A stretch of DNA of 64,000 nt. Source: Cellvibrio mixtus subsp. mixtus J3-8 (lineage in GTDB: Bacteria; Pseudomonadota; Gammaproteobacteria; Pseudomonadales; Cellvibrionaceae). The notes under the pieces were generated by a model. It had not been told where the DNA came from. It saw nothing but the letters and a program-made list of their open reading frames with translations, and did no database searches. Position numbers and translations under genes: made by a program. The stretch is from positions 589,275 through 653,274 of the forward strand of contig NZ_KN266208.1 in assembly GCF_000766945.1 (NCBI RefSeq). Direction: 5' to 3'. Below, piece by piece: positions 28,975 through 37,136 of this stretch; within the stretch, counting starts at the first letter, position 1, and every line of letters starts with the position of its first letter.

Positions 28975-29057
28975 GTCCAATTGTTGAAAAAAATAAGTGC
29001 AGTTTTTTTCATTAAAGATCTGCACTTATTTGTATTTACGTATGAGATATTTTGCAA

Positions 29058-30623
29058 TTACTGCGACGCACCGGAGCGAATCAAATAATCAAATGCCCCC
29101 AAAGATGCCGTCGCGCCCGCCCCCATCGCAATAATGATTTGCTTGTAAGGCACGTTGGTACAATCACCCGCCGCAAATACACCCGGTACTGACGTTTCAC
29201 CGCGTGGATTAATTTCAATTTCACCGCGATTAGTCAACTGCACAACGCCTTTCAGGAAATCAGTATTAGGTAGCAAACCGATTTGCACAAAAATACCTTC
29301 CAACTCTACAGTTGCAACCTCATCGGTATTGCGGCTTTTGTATTTCAATGCAGTGACCTTTTGACCATCACCAACCACTTCCGAGGTTAAGGCTTCAGTG
29401 ATCACGGTAACGTTAGGCAAGCTGAATAACTTGCGTTGCAATACCGCATCAGCGCGCAATTTTGAATCAAACTCAATTAATGTTACATGAGCAACGATTC
29501 CAGCTAAATCAATCGCAGCTTCTACACCTGAATTACCGCCACCAATTACCGCTACGCGTTTACCTTTAAACAAAGGGCCATCGCAATGCGGACAGTAAGC
29601 AACGCCTTTGCCGCGATATTCTTTTTCGCCGGGCACATTCATTTCCCTCCAGCGCGCGCCGGTTGCGAGAATCACACTTTTACTTTTCAAGGAGGCGCCA
29701 CTCGCCAGTTTTACCTCTACCAAATCACCGGGATTATCACCAGGAATAACGTCGCTGGCTTTTTGCAAATTAATAACATCGACATCATATTCTTTAACGT
29801 GTTGTTCAAGTGCTACGGCAAGTTTCGGACCTTCAGTGGCTTTTACTGAAATAAAATTTTCGATCCCGACAGTATCCATTACCTGGCCACCAAAACGTTC
29901 AGCCACTACACCGGTGCGAATACCTTTGCGCGCCGAATAAATTGCGGCCGCAGCACCGGCGGGGCCACCGCCAATAACCAATACATCAAATGGAGCTTTT
30001 TCACTGAGCAGTTTTGCATCGCGCTCAGCGGCACCCGTATCGATTTTGCCAATAATTTCTTCCAGGCTTATACGGCCCTGACCAAAATGCTCACCATTTA
30101 AATAAATGCTGGGAACTGCCATGATTTGACGCTTATCTACTTCGCTCTGGAAGAGAGCGCCATCAATCATGGTTGCAGAAAAATTCGGATTAAGTGCAGC
30201 GAGCAAATTTACCGCTTGCACAACATCCGGGCAGTTGTGGCATGAGAGCGAGACAAACACTTCAAAATGAAATCTGCCCTCAATCGCTTTAATTTGTTCG
30301 ATGGTTTTTGCATCCACTTTCGGCGGATGGCCACCCGTTTGCAATAGAGCTAACACCAGCGAAGTAAACTCATGCCCCATGGGAATGCCCGCAAATTCAA
30401 TCCGTGCAGGTTCGCCCCGAGCAGCAACAGAAAAAGAGGGGCGATAATTCGAATTACCTTGTTCACTGACACTAACTTTGTCAGACAGTGTAGAAATTTC
30501 TTGCAGGAGATTTTTTAATTCCTGTGCTTTTGCACTCCCATCCAGGCTGGCCACCAGTTCGATAGGTCGTTGCAGTTTTTCCAAATAGGCTTTGAGTTGG
30601 CCTTTGATCGCGGTATCTAACAT
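29058..30623 (-). CDS. ahpF: Alkyl hydroperoxide reductase subunit F
   Basis: The 521-residue flavoprotein disulfide reductase regenerates AhpC. The N-terminal tandem thioredoxin folds carry CHNC ([12 protein letters not shown], about 127-130). The FAD site is [19 protein letters not shown], the active CPHC is in [13 protein letters not shown], the NADPH site is [17 protein letters not shown], and the C-terminal [16 protein letters not shown] binds FAD. It is downstream of ahpC on the same strand, separated by a repeat element, so it is probably expressed with it under peroxide stress. Confidence 0.96.
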   Translation of the reverse strand: MLDTAIKGQLKAYLEKLQRPIELVASLDGSAKAQELKNLLQEISTLSDKVSVSEQGNSNYRPSFSVAARGEPARIEFAGIPMGHEFTSLVLALLQTGGHPPKVDAKTIEQIKAIEGRFHFEVFVSLSCHNCPDVVQAVNLLAALNPNFSATMIDGALFQSEVDKRQIMAVPSIYLNGEHFGQGRISLEEIIGKIDTGAAERDAKLLSEKAPFDVLVIGGGPAGAAAAIYSARKGIRTGVVAERFGGQVMDTVGIENFISVKATEGPKLAVALEQHVKEYDVDVINLQKASDVIPGDNPGDLVEVKLASGASLKSKSVILATGARWREMNVPGEKEYRGKGVAYCPHCDGPLFKGKRVAVIGGGNSGVEAAIDLAGIVAHVTLIEFDSKLRADAVLQRKLFSLPNVTVITEALTSEVVGDGQKVTALKYKSRNTDEVATVELEGIFVQIGLLPNTDFLKGVVQLTNRGEIEINPRGETSVPGVFAAGDCTNVPYKQIIIAMGAGATASLGAFDYLIRSGASQ

Positions 30624-30645
30624 GGTGTGTGCTCCGTAAGATTTT

Positions 30646-30762
30646 AATCTCCCCCCAGCCCCTTTTAGCTACGCACCCCGTTTCAAAGAGGGGAGCCTCG
30701 CATCTCTCGACTCATGAGAAGAACCAAGCTCCTCCCTTTATAAAGGGAGGCTGGGAGGGATT
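30646..30762. repeat. Inverted-repeat element between ahpC and ahpF
   Basis: The ends 30646-30665 (AATCTCCCCCCAGCCCCTTT) and 30742-30762 are imperfect inverted copies (the right end reads AATCCCTCCCAGCC on the other strand). Inside is a second imperfect pair and the palindrome CTCCCTTTATAAAGGGAG. It has no coding capacity. It resembles dispersed intergenic MITE-like repeats. Confidence 0.55.
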
Positions 30763-30784
30763 ACTAAACAGTTGCTTGGGGGAT

Positions 30785-31348
30785 TTAGATTTTTCCAACC
30801 AGATCCAATGAAGGCGCCAATGTTGCCTCACCTTCTTTCCACTTCGCCGGGCACACTTCGCCAGGATGATTTGCGACGTATTGCGCCGCTTTCACTTTGC
30901 GCAGCAGTTCAGAGGCATCGCGACCAATTCCGCCGGCGTTGACTTCGATAATCTGGATCTTGCCCTCTGGATCGATCACAAAAGTACCTCGCTCAGCCAG
31001 GCCTTCAGATTCAATCATCACCCCGAAATTACGGGTGATAGTGCCGGTTGGGTCGCCGATCATCGGGTACTGGATCTTGCCGATGGTTTCAGAGCTGTCA
31101 TGCCAGGCTTTGTGGGTGAAATGGGTATCAGTCGATACCGAGTAAATCTCTACGCCCAGCTTTTGGAATTCGGCATAGTTATCAGCGAGATCACCCAATT
31201 CAGTGGGGCAAACAAAGGTAAAGTCAGCCGGGTAGAAGAAAACAACGGACCATTTGCCTTTCAGGTCAGCATCGCTAACAGGAACAAATTTGCCTTGATG
31301 GTAAGCCTGAGCGTTAAAAGGTTTGATTTCCGAATTGATAGTAGCCAT
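30785..31348 (-). CDS. ahpC: Alkyl hydroperoxide reductase subunit C (peroxiredoxin)
   Basis: The 187-residue typical 2-Cys peroxiredoxin has the peroxidatic Cys in [16 protein letters not shown] (about residue 47) and the resolving Cys in GEVCPAKW near the end. ATG 31348 gives the standard [11 protein letters not shown] start with AGGAG upstream. It reduces hydrogen peroxide and organic hydroperoxides and is recharged by AhpF. An OxyR site was not identified by eye. Confidence 0.97.
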   Translation of the reverse strand: MATINSEIKPFNAQAYHQGKFVPVSDADLKGKWSVVFFYPADFTFVCPTELGDLADNYAEFQKLGVEIYSVSTDTHFTHKAWHDSSETIGKIQYPMIGDPTGTITRNFGVMIESEGLAERGTFVIDPEGKIQIIEVNAGGIGRDASELLRKVKAAQYVANHPGEVCPAKWKEGEATLAPSLDLVGKI

Positions 31349-31628
31349 GTGTGGACTCCTGAGGTCTGTGGTTAAGTGCTTGTGGTTAAAGACTTGGGTG
31401 GTTTGATGTATTTCGTTGAGTACAGAGTAGGGAGTTGAGCGCCAGCGGGCTAATTGAATGTCGCCATACATTCAATATATAAATTTTATCGATATGGAAA
31501 CACTAATTTTTATTAGCTATCAACAAGCATAAGAAAAAGCCGCAATCCTGATGGGGTTACGGCCTGCCAATTGCGATTATGCGGTATTACTGGCGATCCG
31601 ATTATCCCGTTCCCGAGAAATTTAATGC

Positions 31629-32207
31629 ATGGAAAATCCAATAGAAAAATTTCAAAGCTGGTGGAATAAAGCAATATCAAATTCCCCGTTGCAACAAAAA
31701 AGCGCCATTTGTATTTCAACAATCGATGAGCATGGTTTTCCCTCGGGCAGGTTTGTAGATTTAAAATCGGTTGATGAAAATGGTTTTGTCTTTTGCTCCT
31801 ATCTCGACTCTGCCAAAGGAAAACACATCGAGCAAAATCCAAAAGTAGCAATGACCTTATGGTGGGACCACATAGGTTATCAGGTAAGAGTGATTGGCGA
31901 AGCAAAAACCATTGATGATGCAGAGGCAGTAGAAATCTGGAAGACCAGAAAACGTAGTGCACAGTTAATCACCACTGCATTTCAGCAAAGCCAACCGCTA
32001 ATGGCACAAGAAGAATTGCAAACGCGCCTGCAAACCATATCGGAACAATTTATTGATAAGGATGTACGCAAACCACCCACCTGGGGTGGCTATAGAATTA
32101 AGCCACTATCAATTGAGTTCCTGACGTTTGCTGAAAGCAGGTTGCATTTGCGCGAATTGTTTACCAGAAAAGAAAATATATGGATCAAGAGTTTGCTTCA
32201 ACCCTGA
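31629..32207 (+). CDS. Pyridoxamine 5'-phosphate oxidase-family FMN protein
   Basis: The 192-residue protein has the split-barrel fold pattern: ICISTIDEHGFPSGRFVDLK, FVFCSYLDSAKGKHIEQNP, the PdxH-like KPPTWGGYRI and a C-terminal RLHLRELFTRKENIW that mirrors the substrate-binding RLHDR region of PdxH. It could be PdxH itself or a related oxidase such as PhzG-type proteins. The first half is more divergent than a housekeeping PdxH, so no symbol is given. Confidence 0.8.
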   Translation: MENPIEKFQSWWNKAISNSPLQQKSAICISTIDEHGFPSGRFVDLKSVDENGFVFCSYLDSAKGKHIEQNPKVAMTLWWDHIGYQVRVIGEAKTIDDAEAVEIWKTRKRSAQLITTAFQQSQPLMAQEELQTRLQTISEQFIDKDVRKPPTWGGYRIKPLSIEFLTFAESRLHLRELFTRKENIWIKSLLQP

Positions 32208-32232
32208 TGTAACAAGGTTGAAGCAAAGTTAT

Positions 32233-32370
32233 TTATCGAGGAATAAAATCCAGCACCGTCGCATTGATACAGTAACGCGGCTTCCCATCGGAGCCATCAT
32301 TAAATTAATGCCTTAAATGGATGCCGGAAACTTTCGCGCGGATTTCAGTGCGTTGCATACCATAACTGTT
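32233..32370 (-). pseudogene. msrB: Remnant of msrB (methionine sulfoxide reductase B), 3' end
   Basis: Read on the minus strand, one frame encodes RTEIRAKVSGIHLRH, then an in-frame TAA, then FNDGSDGKPRYCINATVLDF. This matches the C-terminus of MsrB, where the family has RTEVRS...HLGHVFNDG...RYCIN with the catalytic Cys. The 5' two thirds are missing and the stop replaces the residue after the conserved His. The gene is therefore dead. It marks the edge of the AT-rich region. Confidence 0.75.
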
Positions 32371-32399
32371 AGGCGGCTTTGTAGCCGCCTATATTTTTC
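32371..32399. terminator. Hairpin terminator at the island edge
   Basis: AGGCGGCT (32371-32378) pairs with AGCCGCCT (32383-32390) around TTGT, followed on the plus strand by ATATTTTTCT. It could terminate transcription from the flavin-oxidase gene. Confidence 0.65.
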
Positions 32400-32644
32400 T
32401 ACATCGACAACTGTTTCTTAAGATGCACATCAATCCTGTCTATCACCCGCGCAACACTATTAATTGCCCACTGCGGTAATTTCACGCGCTCATTAACTTC
32501 AAACAACAACGTTTTTACCGCAGCGCGGGTCAACGGAAGTGCAGTAATGGGTTGTAATTCATACTGCCACTGAATGCCGCTATGGTCTTTACTTGGTTTT
32601 TGTCGCGTCGACGGCAGCGCCCAATGCCAGGTATTAGATTTTTT
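32399..32644 (-). pseudogene. Unidentified 3' gene remnant
   Basis: An 81-codon frame without a usable start ends at TAG 32399-32401 and is bounded upstream by a stop at 32645-32647. The protein text looks coding (for example RAAVKTLLFEVNERVKLPQW, then AINSVARVIDRIDVHLKKQL), with an amphipathic helix near the end. I do not recognise the family. It sits beside the msrB remnant in the same orientation, so both are probably leftovers of one deleted segment. Confidence 0.4.
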
Positions 32645-32647
32645 CTA

Positions 32648-33240
32648 TTTCTTTTTATATGTAGAAATGGGGCGATTTTTTTTAATTGATTTCTAATACT
32701 CAAATGTTTTTTTGTAAGCGTAAGTTGCTGGGAGTTTACGAATGCAAACAGCTTTAAAGGTCTGCAAAGTGCCCAAGCGGACCTTGGCATGAGTGTGCTT
32801 GTTTACACTCTTCACATGATCAAAATTTAAAGTCAGCGACTTTGGCAATTAGTATAACTATGTGTAAAGCTCTAAAATAAACTCTTCAAGTGTTCACCAC
32901 AAAGTGAATGATTTATTGCTCAAACCTCAGTTCACAATTACTACAATTCGGTAAATAGACCCAGGATCACAACCTCGCACATCATCAACACCGCAACATT
33001 TGTCACATAAGTATTTATATTGACTATATGATTAATATACATATATATTATCAAGGATAGAAATAATCTTATCCTTGAGTTTTAGATCAAATAGCTAACG
33101 GAAGGCATAATAATGAATATATCCATCTCGCATACTGTTGTTTGTCAAAAAATAATGACGAATACAGCATGATCAAAATGCCTATATCTAAAAAAACGAT
33201 AAAATAACTATCCCCGATTCATCCTAGGCTGCATTGAAAA
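32648..33240 (+). other. AT-rich non-coding start of the accessory region
   Basis: Nearly 600 bases with clearly lower GC than the flanks. A possible promoter (TTGACT 33020-33025, then TATATA 33042-33047) is followed at once by a hairpin (TCAAGGATA 33051-33059 with TATCCTTGA 33070-33078, then GTTTT). A 19-codon frame (33113-33172) with GGAAGG upstream encodes MNISISHTVVCQKIMTNTA; it may be a leader peptide or chance. Confidence 0.4.
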
Positions 33241-34185
33241 ATGACAAAGAGAACGCTATCAATAATTGCCATTATGGTTTTGGCTGTATGCTCGTATTTC
33301 TTCTATTCATCGCTTCAAAAAAAAAACCCTGATGGCGCTAGCGCTGATACTCAGCTTTCTTATCAAGAGAGCGATCAGATTGAGCCTGAGATTGAAGACA
33401 GCGTGCCGGAAAAAGAACACGAACAAGAAGCTTCAACTTCTTCGTCAGCAATCACCCTGCCTTCATACAGAGAAGCTTCACGCGATACGTATGTGCCTCA
33501 AGGGCAAGTTTTGGATTTTGTCGAAAAAAATTTTGATAAGCAGAACGACGATCCAACAGGAAAAATAAACCTTATGCTTGGAAAAGCATTTTCCTACTGT
33601 AATTCTGCTCCCAAAGACCAAAAAGAACTGGATGACATGAAACAAATGTTTGAGTTCGTTTCTCTGGAAAATGCAGAAAATAATGGTGAGACTCAAGCAA
33701 GCATCAAAAGAGCAGAAGATCACTACCTAATGTGTAAAACGCTCAAGGAAAATTATCCGAATAGCAGTGTAGAGAAATTCCTGCGCAAATCTTCCGATAT
33801 AGGGAATCCTTTAGCTAAAACGATGTTAGCAGCATTTTATAAACCTGAGGATTTTGATTCCTGGAGCGAGGAGAAAAAATCCAGCTATAGGTTTGAAATG
33901 GGAGACAAGCTTGTTGAAGCTAGAAGCAAATGTGAACCAAAAGCCTTTGAAGTGCTTGCCCATGCAGATAGATTTGAGTACGGCAACACTTGGTATACAG
34001 ACGATCCAATTACTGAAAGCTCCAAACTCGCTCACCTATATGCATATAACTTGATTATGTCGAGAAAATATTCTGATGGTGAGCAGATGAACCCTTCCAC
34101 AGTTTCTGACACGCTGGATTCTTTCAAAATTGATTCAGCAGTCGTGCAAGCAGAAAAACTATATAACGAATTCTGTGTAGACTAG
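33241..34185 (+). CDS. Signal-anchored protein of unknown function
   Basis: The 314-residue protein has a basic start and one hydrophobic segment (about 5-24). An acidic, low-complexity linker follows (EPEIEDSVPEKEHEQEAS, about 48-65), then a helical domain (about 85-314). That domain has scattered cysteines (YCNSAP, YLMCKT, SKCEPK, EFCVD) that could pair in the periplasm. The spacing of the helices (LRKSSDIGNPLAKTMLAAFY) recalls Sel1-type repeats, but no clear repeat is seen. I do not recognise it. Its codon use is AT-rich like the following genes. No good ribosome binding site precedes the ATG. A role as partner or immunity factor for the next genes is only a guess. Confidence 0.6.
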   Translation: MTKRTLSIIAIMVLAVCSYFFYSSLQKKNPDGASADTQLSYQESDQIEPEIEDSVPEKEHEQEASTSSSAITLPSYREASRDTYVPQGQVLDFVEKNFDKQNDDPTGKINLMLGKAFSYCNSAPKDQKELDDMKQMFEFVSLENAENNGETQASIKRAEDHYLMCKTLKENYPNSSVEKFLRKSSDIGNPLAKTMLAAFYKPEDFDSWSEEKKSSYRFEMGDKLVEARSKCEPKAFEVLAHADRFEYGNTWYTDDPITESSKLAHLYAYNLIMSRKYSDGEQMNPSTVSDTLDSFKIDSAVVQAEKLYNEFCVD

Positions 34186-34226
34186 TTTTACGAGAATATT
34201 AACTAACTAAAATCAAGGAGATAATA

Positions 34227-34745
34227 ATGAAGGCTAATGTTTTAGCAGTGATGACCGCTGCTGCAATATCCTATATTCCAGCAGATCTACAAGCCTGAGG
34301 GAATAGAACTGATCCGAGCGAAAAAAACAGAGGTAACTATCTTTGCAAAAGCTGCTCAATATTAGATTTGGATATGGGTGGGGAGATGATGTCTTTCCTC
34401 AAGAGTAATGTTAATCCGACGCTAGTGAGAAGTTGGGCCCCCAATGACACAGTTACCATCACAAATGGTAGTACTTTCGCAACATTGGGATATCTTGCTA
34501 ACGGGAATTTTGTGGTAATAAATACCGGTAGCGGATACGGTACGGGGAAAACTATTAACTATGAAAAAAATTCCAGCGGGCAAGTAACCTGCCAAAATTC
34601 GGTAACCTCAAATGGTGGTGGGGGCGGTAGTGGTTATTATGCTGGGCCTGGTTACACACCAAATCCCGGCACAAATCCAGGTTACTATCAATCCGTATGC
34701 ATGGGTTGTGGTTCATATGGCACAGTGACAATTTTCGCAGGTTAA
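34227..34745 (+). pseudogene. Secreted Gly-rich protein interrupted by an in-frame TGA
   Basis: ATG 34227 has AAGGAG six bases upstream and encodes a 23-residue signal peptide (MKANVLAVMTAAA, then DLQA). A TGA at 34296-34298 then interrupts it. The same frame continues without further stops to 34745: CKSC, TVTITNGSTFATLGYLANGN, a Gly/Tyr/Pro-rich segment (SNGGGGGSGYYAGPGY) and a tail with CMGC. An internal ATG (34368) could give 125 residues but without a signal peptide. If the TGA was once TGC/TGT, the site would read L-Q-A-C, a plausible lipobox; TGG is equally possible. Either the gene is broken by one base change or the stop is read through. Family not recognised. Confidence 0.55.
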
Positions 34746-34755
34746 TTAGTATGCA

Positions 34756-34784
34756 GCCTCTCCATGCGGGGAGGCCGCATTTTT
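34756..34784 (+). terminator. Terminator after the Gly-rich protein gene
   Basis: GCCTCTCC (34756-34763) pairs with GGGGAGGC (34768-34775, one G-U pair) around ATGC, followed by CGCATTTTTC. Confidence 0.82.
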
Positions 34785-34960
34785 CTTATCAAAATAAGAG
34801 CTCAGTAACTTGCAACTAAATATCACCATAGAATAAATAAAAGATTCCCCCAATTAATCACGAAATACAATTCACTTATTAAATCTCATTTGAAACGACG
34901 TCCTCATTTTTAAGGCACTCCTCCATCCTGCGCGGCACAATCTCTTGGAAGTTTTTTTGT

Positions 34961-36523
34961 ATGGTAGATGTATATGATATTGATGCAGTATTGGTGCAAT
35001 TTGAAGCCAGACATATTAAATGTCCTGATGCTATATGGATTAACACAGAATATGTAAACACTCAAAGCAACAATCCATACAAAGACTTCTCAGAAAAATT
35101 TTCCTATGTCGCAACCGAAAACCAAGATAAGTGCTTTTCGCAGCTAGAGTCATTGGAAGAAATGAAGTTGATGCTGGATGCAGAGAGATATGGAGGAGAG
35201 GGTATAGCGGAAAATGGTGGCGGCGGCCGATGCGGCAATCTAAATGGGTTTCAAATAAAGGGGATCGGCAAAAATCCATTAGTAGGCTCTACTAAAAAAT
35301 TTTATTCCTATGGCGGGTTGAATGCACGAGATGCAGTTTATGAAACCATTTATGGTTCTATTTTATCCAAGCTACTCCCTGTCGGAGTAGCTAAAATAAT
35401 CGGCGTAATATTTACTTCTGAGCATGGCGCATACAATAAATTCGACGAGAATAACCCTAGTGCTGAGGAGCTTGGGTGGGGGGCGCTTTTGGTTCGTGAA
35501 ATTTGCCTGAGACCAGGGCATTTTTTTAGATCTCAATTTTTTGTTGAGAATGAAAATTTATCGATCCGGTTAAGTCCTGATGTGGTTCGAACTAAACTGG
35601 CAAACTTATCGCTATTCAACCAGCTAGGAAGCATCGATGCTTGCGTTGGTTATTTGAAAGAATTCCTTAATAATTGCGCTGACCAATTTTCTTATACAAA
35701 AGTATTCAGAATTACGCACGGAGGAATTTATCCGTCAAATCTATGTTTCGATGGAAGATGGATAGATCTAACAAATGCAAGTTTCATTAACGGTGGTCAA
35801 AATGTAGGAGGATGCCCTCCATTCTTCGAAGAATCAAATGCTGTAATTTCAATACTCCAAGAGTTCATCCATAACTTCACTAAATATAATGATATTTCTC
35901 TGGATGAAAAGGAACTCATAAATTTCTACAACGAAAAAAAGTCCGCACATTTCCAGCGACATGTCATTTCTTTATTTTCTATGCAGAATGAAAGACTTGA
36001 CGAGTCAACGAAGCACGATGTGTTAGGTCTTTTCTCGTCGCAGGTCTCAGCGATACTTCATGCAAATCCAAAACTAATTCTTCGCTGGCCCGAAAAAATT
36101 ATCAATGAGGATCCGATAATTTTGCTTCAAGAATCACTATTTTTATCATTGGCCAACCAAAAAGCATCTGATGAAAAATTGCTGAAACTCAGAAATATAA
36201 AAGGTTTTAGTGCTGATGTGGCAGTAGCGACATTTGGAAGAATCGCGAAGAATTATTTTTTTAGATCAAAGTCGTCACGAACTCAATTTTTTGATCTGTT
36301 TACTGTGCTAGCTATCTCATCCCTAAAAAAATCTTTGTTTGTTGAATTTTTCTATAAAGGCAGGCTGGGAAATTATATTAATGATGTCATATACAACAAT
36401 CCTTTTAATTCGGGAAAACTGATAACTGATTCTATATCAGCCTGCGAATGGATATTTGAAGCTACCGATAATCAAAAGATGCGCCTATACGAGGGCAATA
36501 ATTTAACAATAGGATTTGATTAA
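34961..36523 (+). CDS. Large kinase-fold-like protein, MchC/MceJ-type candidate
   Basis: The 520-residue cytoplasmic protein has no membrane segment. Two patches recall the SelO/protein-kinase-like fold: an N-lobe stretch with NGFQIKGIGKNPLVG and RDAVYETIYGSILSKLLPVG (about 95-145), and a catalytic-loop-like HGGIYPSNLCFDGRWIDL (about 250-267) in which His, Asn and Asp sit as in SelO. It is followed by an HlyC-type acyltransferase gene. Known siderophore-microcin clusters pair an HlyC-type protein with a protein of about 500 residues (MchD with MchC, MceI with MceJ), which suggests a peptide-modifying role; this is inference. A TAA at 36521 ends the frame, but 59 more sense codons follow in the same frame. 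Confidence 0.5.
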   Translation: MVDVYDIDAVLVQFEARHIKCPDAIWINTEYVNTQSNNPYKDFSEKFSYVATENQDKCFSQLESLEEMKLMLDAERYGGEGIAENGGGGRCGNLNGFQIKGIGKNPLVGSTKKFYSYGGLNARDAVYETIYGSILSKLLPVGVAKIIGVIFTSEHGAYNKFDENNPSAEELGWGALLVREICLRPGHFFRSQFFVENENLSIRLSPDVVRTKLANLSLFNQLGSIDACVGYLKEFLNNCADQFSYTKVFRITHGGIYPSNLCFDGRWIDLTNASFINGGQNVGGCPPFFEESNAVISILQEFIHNFTKYNDISLDEKELINFYNEKKSAHFQRHVISLFSMQNERLDESTKHDVLGLFSSQVSAILHANPKLILRWPEKIINEDPIILLQESLFLSLANQKASDEKLLKLRNIKGFSADVAVATFGRIAKNYFFRSKSSRTQFFDLFTVLAISSLKKSLFVEFFYKGRLGNYINDVIYNNPFNSGKLITDSISACEWIFEATDNQKMRLYEGNNLTIGFD

Positions 36524-36703
36524 TCTAAAGAAGTCTTTTTTTGCAGTTGTTTGGACTCCGGCGAAATAAAAACCTTTACCTATGCATCAGATCTGATTAT
36601 TGAAATTAATAGCATTCCACCCGAAAAGCTCTCAATTCAAAACTATAGTTTTAGAAGTGGCTTGTTAAGAATTCTGACGACAGTTGAGCTCATACGTAAA
36701 TAG
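36524..36703 (+). pseudogene. In-frame continuation beyond the TAA of the 520-residue gene
   Basis: Directly after TAA 36521-36523 the same frame reads 59 sense codons to TAG 36701-36703 (for example SGEIKTFTYASDLIIEINSI, then PPEKLSIQNYSFRSGLLRIL). The text looks like a real beta/alpha domain end and reaches to 8 bases before the acyltransferase ATG, a natural operon spacing. A single nonsense change in an ancestral gene of about 580 codons explains this best. Confidence 0.5.
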
Positions 36704-36711
36704 GGAATTAA

Positions 36712-37131
36712 ATGAACGATTACGCCAAAATCTTAGTTGATGTTCTTGAGTTTCGTATGAGACATCAATTAGGTATATATCCTGCTCATCTTAATGCGCT
36801 ACGGAATTCTGCGCATAGTCAAAAGCTAACTATATTTCGCGATCAGTTGGGTCGTCCAATTGGTTACATAGCTTGGGCGAGCATCAATAAAGCATCGACA
36901 CAACGCTTGTTTAATGGCTGGGTTTTGCCAGTTTATCCATATGAATGGAGTGAGGGCGCGATTTGCTTACCGTTAGACATAATGATTACAAGCTCTGCTA
37001 GTCAAGAAGGCATCCAACAACTTAAAAAATTTATACGCACGCAGAGGGTCATTGTATTATCTAAACGAAATAAAATTCGCATATATTTTCGTAAAAATAA
37101 AAAATTTGTAAAGCGAGTAGTAACTGGATAA
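36712..37131 (+). CDS. HlyC-family (toxin-activating type) acyltransferase
   Basis: The 139-residue protein aligns by eye with the HlyC family: RPIGYIAWASINKASTQRLF matches the core strand-helix, then YPYEWSEG matches the conserved EDW-SG element, and CLPLDIMITSS carries the Asp expected in the active site. A His near the start (RMRHQLGIYP) may be the catalytic His. The basic C-terminus (KIRIYFRKNKKFVKRV) also fits. HlyC proteins move acyl groups from acyl carrier protein to toxin lysines; MceI and MchD are relatives acting in microcin maturation. No RTX toxin gene is in the window, so its substrate is unknown. It is somewhat shorter than HlyC (170). Confidence 0.7.
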   Translation: MNDYAKILVDVLEFRMRHQLGIYPAHLNALRNSAHSQKLTIFRDQLGRPIGYIAWASINKASTQRLFNGWVLPVYPYEWSEGAICLPLDIMITSSASQEGIQQLKKFIRTQRVIVLSKRNKIRIYFRKNKKFVKRVVTG

Positions 37132-37136
37132 TCAGT

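Noticed and set aside
32530-32790. An 86-codon minus-strand frame.
   Set aside because: It overlaps the better coding remnant in another frame and has no recognisable features or ribosome binding site.
33113-33172. A 19-codon frame with a GGAAGG site in the island leader.
   Set aside because: Too short to judge. It is mentioned only as a possible leader peptide within the region entry.
34227-34298. TGA read as selenocysteine.
   Set aside because: No selenocysteine insertion hairpin was seen directly after the codon, and the context (end of a signal peptide) is not a redox site. Mutation or sequencing error is simpler.
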